From Heterostelium multicystogenum (taxonomy: Eukaryota > Evosea > Eumycetozoa > Acytosteliales > Acytosteliaceae): a DNA stretch of 29,222 nucleotides. Below are positions 26,698 through 29,222 of this stretch, in pieces. The stretch's first letter is position 1. The number at the start of each line of letters is the position of its first letter. The position numbers and the translations under genes were made by a program. The notes below the pieces were generated by a model, which had not been told where the DNA came from, made no database searches, and saw nothing but the letters and a program-made list of their open reading frames with translations. The stretch is from contig RCNN01000215.1 of NCBI GenBank assembly GCA_003667245.1, positions 1 through 29,222 on the forward strand, read 5' to 3'.

Positions 26698-27221
26698 ATG
26701 TCGACCTATGTAATCACCGTCCCTTGCTTTGCGCAGATGTTGCGCTTTCGCTCAAGGGGCTTTTGTTCCAAAGGCGAGGCGCATGCCGGCGAGTTGGGCC
26801 TATGACCCGCGAAACCTGCTGAGCGCGCGGCTGGCGCCCGACATGCACACCCTCGCAACGCAAATCCGGTTTGTGTGCAACCCAGGCCAGGAATCGTCCA
26901 GCGTCTCACCCATCAACCGCTGCCGGTTCTGAGCAACACCCGCAACCCTGAGCGAGGCGCGTGGGTTGATCGAGCAAACCCTGCAAGCCCTCGCCTCGGC
27001 AGATCGCGAAACCTCATCGACAGCAGCGAGCGCGCTATCTCGATAGAACTCCCGACGGTACTATTTTCGACATGACTGCCTACGAATACGCGGTCAATTG
27101 GGCCATTCCACAGTTCTATTTCACCTGATGACCGTCTATAACATCCTTCGCCATAAACGGTGTGCCGCTCGGCAAGGCCGATTACGTGCCGCATATGTTC
27201 GCCTTCGTGCGCACGCAATAG
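26698..27221 (+). CDS. DUF1993 family protein, frames broken
   Basis: Cytosolic protein of about 172 residues from the DUF1993 family (DinB-like four-helix fold, function unknown). The ATG at 26698 follows AAGGAAG. It opens MSTYVITVPCFAQML; then SKGEAHAGELG, DPRNLLSARLAPDMHTLATQ (the family's most recognisable segment), and NPERGAWVD-region sequence in shifted frames. The C-terminal part is FDMTAYEYAVNWAIPQFYFH, then MTVYNILR and GVPLGKADYVPHMF, ending RTQ. Breaks occur near 26738, 26800, 26885, 26945, 27010, 27055 and 27150. At 26799-26800 a surplus C accounts for the break. It starts divergently from the glycoside hydrolase and lies 80 bases before the XRE regulator on the same strand. Confidence 0.8.
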
Positions 27222-27301
27222 GTAGCCACCCGAATGATAGACCCCGCTCCTGCGCATAAGCGTATGGTGGGTGTTAAACACGTTTTATTGAGGTACCCGC
27301 C

Positions 27302-27623
27302 ATGGACGATAAACTCGGCATCCGCCTGAAAGAGGAACGCAAGATCCTGGGGCTCTCCCAACAGGAGTTTGGTGCGATTGGCGGTGTGGGTGCGAATGCT
27401 CAGGTGCACTACGAAAGTGGCGCGCGGGCGCCCAAGGCCGATTACCTGATTGCCATCCGGCATGAAGGCGTGACGTGCTTTACGTGTTGACGGGGGAAGG
27501 GCGGTAATCAACCAGGCCACCCTGAGTGACAAGGAGACGTTGATCATCAACCACTACCGCACGCTGGACGGGCTGGATCAGGATGCGATTGCGCAGATCA
27601 CTTCCTCGTTGTCTGACAGCTAG
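27302..27623 (+). CDS. XRE-family helix-turn-helix regulator, frames broken
   Basis: Small DNA-binding protein of about 105 residues. The N-terminal HTH reads MDDKLGIRLKEERKILGLSQ, EFGAIGGVGANAQVHYESG and RAPKADYLIAI, a clear Cro/CI-type fold. After breaks near 27455-27500 (here bases appear to be missing as well as surplus) it continues to LYVLTG and QATLSDKETLIINHYRTLDG, ending ITSSLSDS with TAG at 27621-27623. The HTH plus short helical tail resembles phage-like and stress repressors found widely in Pseudomonas. Its target is unknown. Its 3' end lies within a 12-base inverted repeat shared with the convergent gene. Confidence 0.82.
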
Positions 27624-27635
27624 CAACGAGGAAGT
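27600..27635. terminator. Long hairpin between convergent XRE and coiled-coil genes
   Basis: ACTTCCTCGTTG at 27600-27611 and CAACGAGGAAGT at 27624-27635 are perfect 12-base inverted repeats with a 12-base loop that contains the XRE stop codon. The convergent coiled-coil gene ends at 27658. No T-run follows on the + strand, so it may also act as an mRNA-stabilising stem. A bidirectional terminator is the simplest reading. Confidence 0.6.
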
Positions 27636-27657
27636 CCGGATTTTGCTTCGCGCCAGG

Positions 27658-29037
27658 CTAGAAGCTGTCGGTCGTCCTGAAGCTGCCGCCGCCTGTAATG
27701 CCTGACGTCGAAAAGCTGGCCGTGTTGTTATTGCTGCTTTCGACGGTGGCGACGCCAAGGACGACAGGGCTGATCGATGCGCTGACATAGCCTCGCGTCG
27801 CCCCTGCCGCTACCTGACTGCGGCGCACGATTTTAAGGCCCCGGCCAAGCACATCCACAACCTGGCCAAGGGTTGCACCCTGGGTCATGTAGCTCTCTAA
27901 CCAGACGCTCGAAGTCAGTCGACAGGTCAAAATAAACATCGCGGCCGGTAAACGCATCGTTGCGAACTTTGCGCTCCAGTCTTTGGCACGCTGGTAGCTG
28001 TTCTGGTGTACCACGGCCTCTTCCTGGGTATCCGCCAGTTGCTGTACCACCGCTTTCAAGCGCAGGTTCAGGGTTTGCAGTTGCTCGACGATCAGGTCGT
28101 CGGCGTCGTCGGGGTGTGGCTGGCCAGGTCGATCAATTCGCCGATGCTGCGGGTTTTCAACTGGTCAGTGAGCAACTGGCGTGCGCGCTGGTACTGCGGG
28201 TCTTCGTTGCGTGAGTAGCTGCCGAGTTTTTTCCTGGATGGCATTGGCCTGGCGCTTGGCGTTGTCGACTACGCGTTGCAGGGTGTCGAGCTCGGGTTGA
28301 ATTGCGGCCTGTCCCAACTGGTCACGTGCCTGAGCCAGTTGCGCATCGACGCTGGCACTCAAGGTGCTGATCAGGGCGATGGCGCTCGGCCTGCAAGGCC
28401 TCGTTTCGCTCACCAAGGGCGATCAGGCTCAGCTCGTTCTTGCGGTTGGCGAGGTAGTTCACCTTGGTCGCCAGCCAGTTGTCCATCCAGCGGTTCAGGC
28501 GGTTGCGCCGGTATTGGGTCGGTGCCGAAGGCGTGTCCGCGCAGGTAGACGTAGACCAGGTTGGTATCAAAGGTCGGACGCTTCAGTGCGCACTCCTGGC
28601 GCAAGTCTTCATAACCGCTGACATGACGTGTTCTCGGTGGGCGGCCTGGGCCAGGTCCAGTTGCTCGACCTGGCGGGCGTAGTCGGGGTTTTGTTCCAGG
28701 GATTGCCGGGCTTGCTGGTCGAGGGTGTCGGCTCGCGCTTGCAGTTTTTCCTTGCCCGCCAGCGCCTGGGCCACGGTCTGCTCAGCGTCGCGCAGTTGCT
28801 GGTGGAGCAGGTCCTGGGAACTGTTGGCGCAGGTTCAGGGCGGCGGCGACTTGCTCGTTCTGCGTGTTGCCCTGGTCCAGGTGCAGGGCCGCGATTTTAC
28901 CCAGGCGCTGGGTAATGTCCTGCTCCAGCGCCAGTTGCTCGCCGAAGTTCAGACAGGTGCTGCTCGGCCGTGCGAATCCTCAGCTCGGCGTTGCGGGAGT
29001 TACGTTCGGTGATGCCGATCAGGGTGTCAGGCGTCAT
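27658..29037 (-). CDS. Large coiled-coil protein of unknown function, frames broken
   Basis: About 460 codons from the ATG at 29037 (MTPDTLIGITERNSRNAELR), preceded by GGAG about nine bases upstream. Long helical, Glu/Gln/Leu-rich segments dominate: AQALAGKEKLQARADTLDQQ, VEQLDLAQAAHREHVMSA, LDTLQRVVDNAKRQANAIQE and LKAVVQQLADTQEEA. The central part is more individual: NLVYVYLRG, then NRLNRWMDNWLATKVNYLAN. The last 45 residues are Ser/Gly/Thr-rich (SGITGGGSFRTTDSF). No signal peptide. The frame changes near 28975, 28835, 28620, 28530, 28400, 28225, 28110 and 27940. I do not recognise the family. It starts four bases after the upstream gene's stop, so the two form an operon. A structural or membrane-remodelling role is only a guess. 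Confidence 0.7.
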
Positions 29038-29041
29038 GTCT

Positions 29042-29222
29042 TCACCACTCCAATATCGTTTCGAGCGGGTCGGTGGTCCGTTGGCTCAAGTAGGTGACTT
29101 CCATCCTGCCGGCTGGCTTGCGGCCGACTACACGGTTGGTCAGGTGGCCGTCGTCGAGTTTGTCGGCTTGACCTTCAGGTATTCGGCCTGCGGTACCCGC
29201 ACAGCGAACTGGCTGGCCCACG
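29042..29222 (-). CDS. C-terminal part of an unidentified gene, cut by the right edge
   Basis: The last 60 codons of a gene that begins beyond the window. It reads WASQFAVRVPQAEYLKVKP, then, after a break near 29160, DDGHLTNRVVGRKPAGRMEV and TYLSQRTTDPLETILEW with TGA at 29044-29042. The composition is protein-like with beta-strand character. The stop lies four bases before the coiled-coil gene's ATG, so both are probably translated from one mRNA. Family not recognised from this fragment. Confidence 0.6.
   Translation of the reverse strand, partial: VGQPVRCAGTAGRIPEGQADKLDDGHLTNRVVGRKPAGRMEVTYLSQRTTDPLETILEW

Noticed and set aside
1..29222. CRISPR arrays, insertion sequences, transposases, rRNA genes or replication origins
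   Set aside because: No regularly spaced repeats, transposase motifs, rRNA-like sequence or iteron clusters were seen on either strand.

Overview
The window looks like a piece of a Pseudomonas chromosome, most likely of the P. fluorescens lineage. It is G+C rich and carries a pvdQ-type pyoverdine acylase gene with an iron-starvation (PvdS) promoter element. It also has a tRNA-Cys, a TonB siderophore-receptor operon, and the dense mix of LysR, AraC and XRE regulators common in that genus. This placement rests on my recognition of the proteins; no search was run.

Almost every long gene is split between reading frames. Where I could follow the breaks, nearly all are single extra bases in short homopolymers, and a few are missing bases. 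Removing the surplus base restores family-typical protein lengths. Even the tRNA has two surplus bases, so I read these breaks mainly as sequencing or assembly errors, not pseudogenes. Coordinates below span the whole gene across the breaks.

Layout. 1-1792 (-): chemotaxis receptor, cut by the left edge. 1957-3993: aldo/keto reductase and a divergent LysR regulator. 3984-9420: an AraC regulator (-) divergent from a five-gene cluster of AhpD-like protein, acyl-CoA-dehydrogenase-like flavoenzyme, and ABC ATPase, binding protein and permease. This resembles an uptake-plus-oxidation module for an organic sulfur or nitrogen compound. 9470-12997 (-): a large dermonecrotic-type toxin gene with a C-terminal Tiki/ChaN/EreA-like domain. 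13115-14029: a tiny lipoprotein, a small membrane protein and a Fur-like regulator. 14186-16569: PvdS-type promoter and pvdQ. 16626-16901: promoter, tRNA-Cys and a strong terminator.

17506-21016: TonB-dependent siderophore receptor, PepSY membrane protein and a 60-residue membrane protein, an iron-uptake operon. 21070-21549 (-): start of a truncated SRAP (YedK-type) gene and a coiled-coil protein. 21671-23738: secreted alpha/beta hydrolase and a divergent DJ-1/AraC regulator. 24003-25481: a spore-coat-U pilin-like protein, a small secreted protein and a small membrane protein. 25591-26560 (-): a family 6 glycoside hydrolase. 26698-27623 (+): a DUF1993 protein and an XRE regulator. 27658-29222 (-): a coiled-coil protein and the end of an upstream gene, both unidentified.

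The clearest functional theme is iron: pvdQ and the receptor/PepSY operon lie within 7 kb on the same strand. The rest is accessory material: secreted hydrolases, a toxin, pilin-like protein, and metabolic genes each paired with a divergent regulator.
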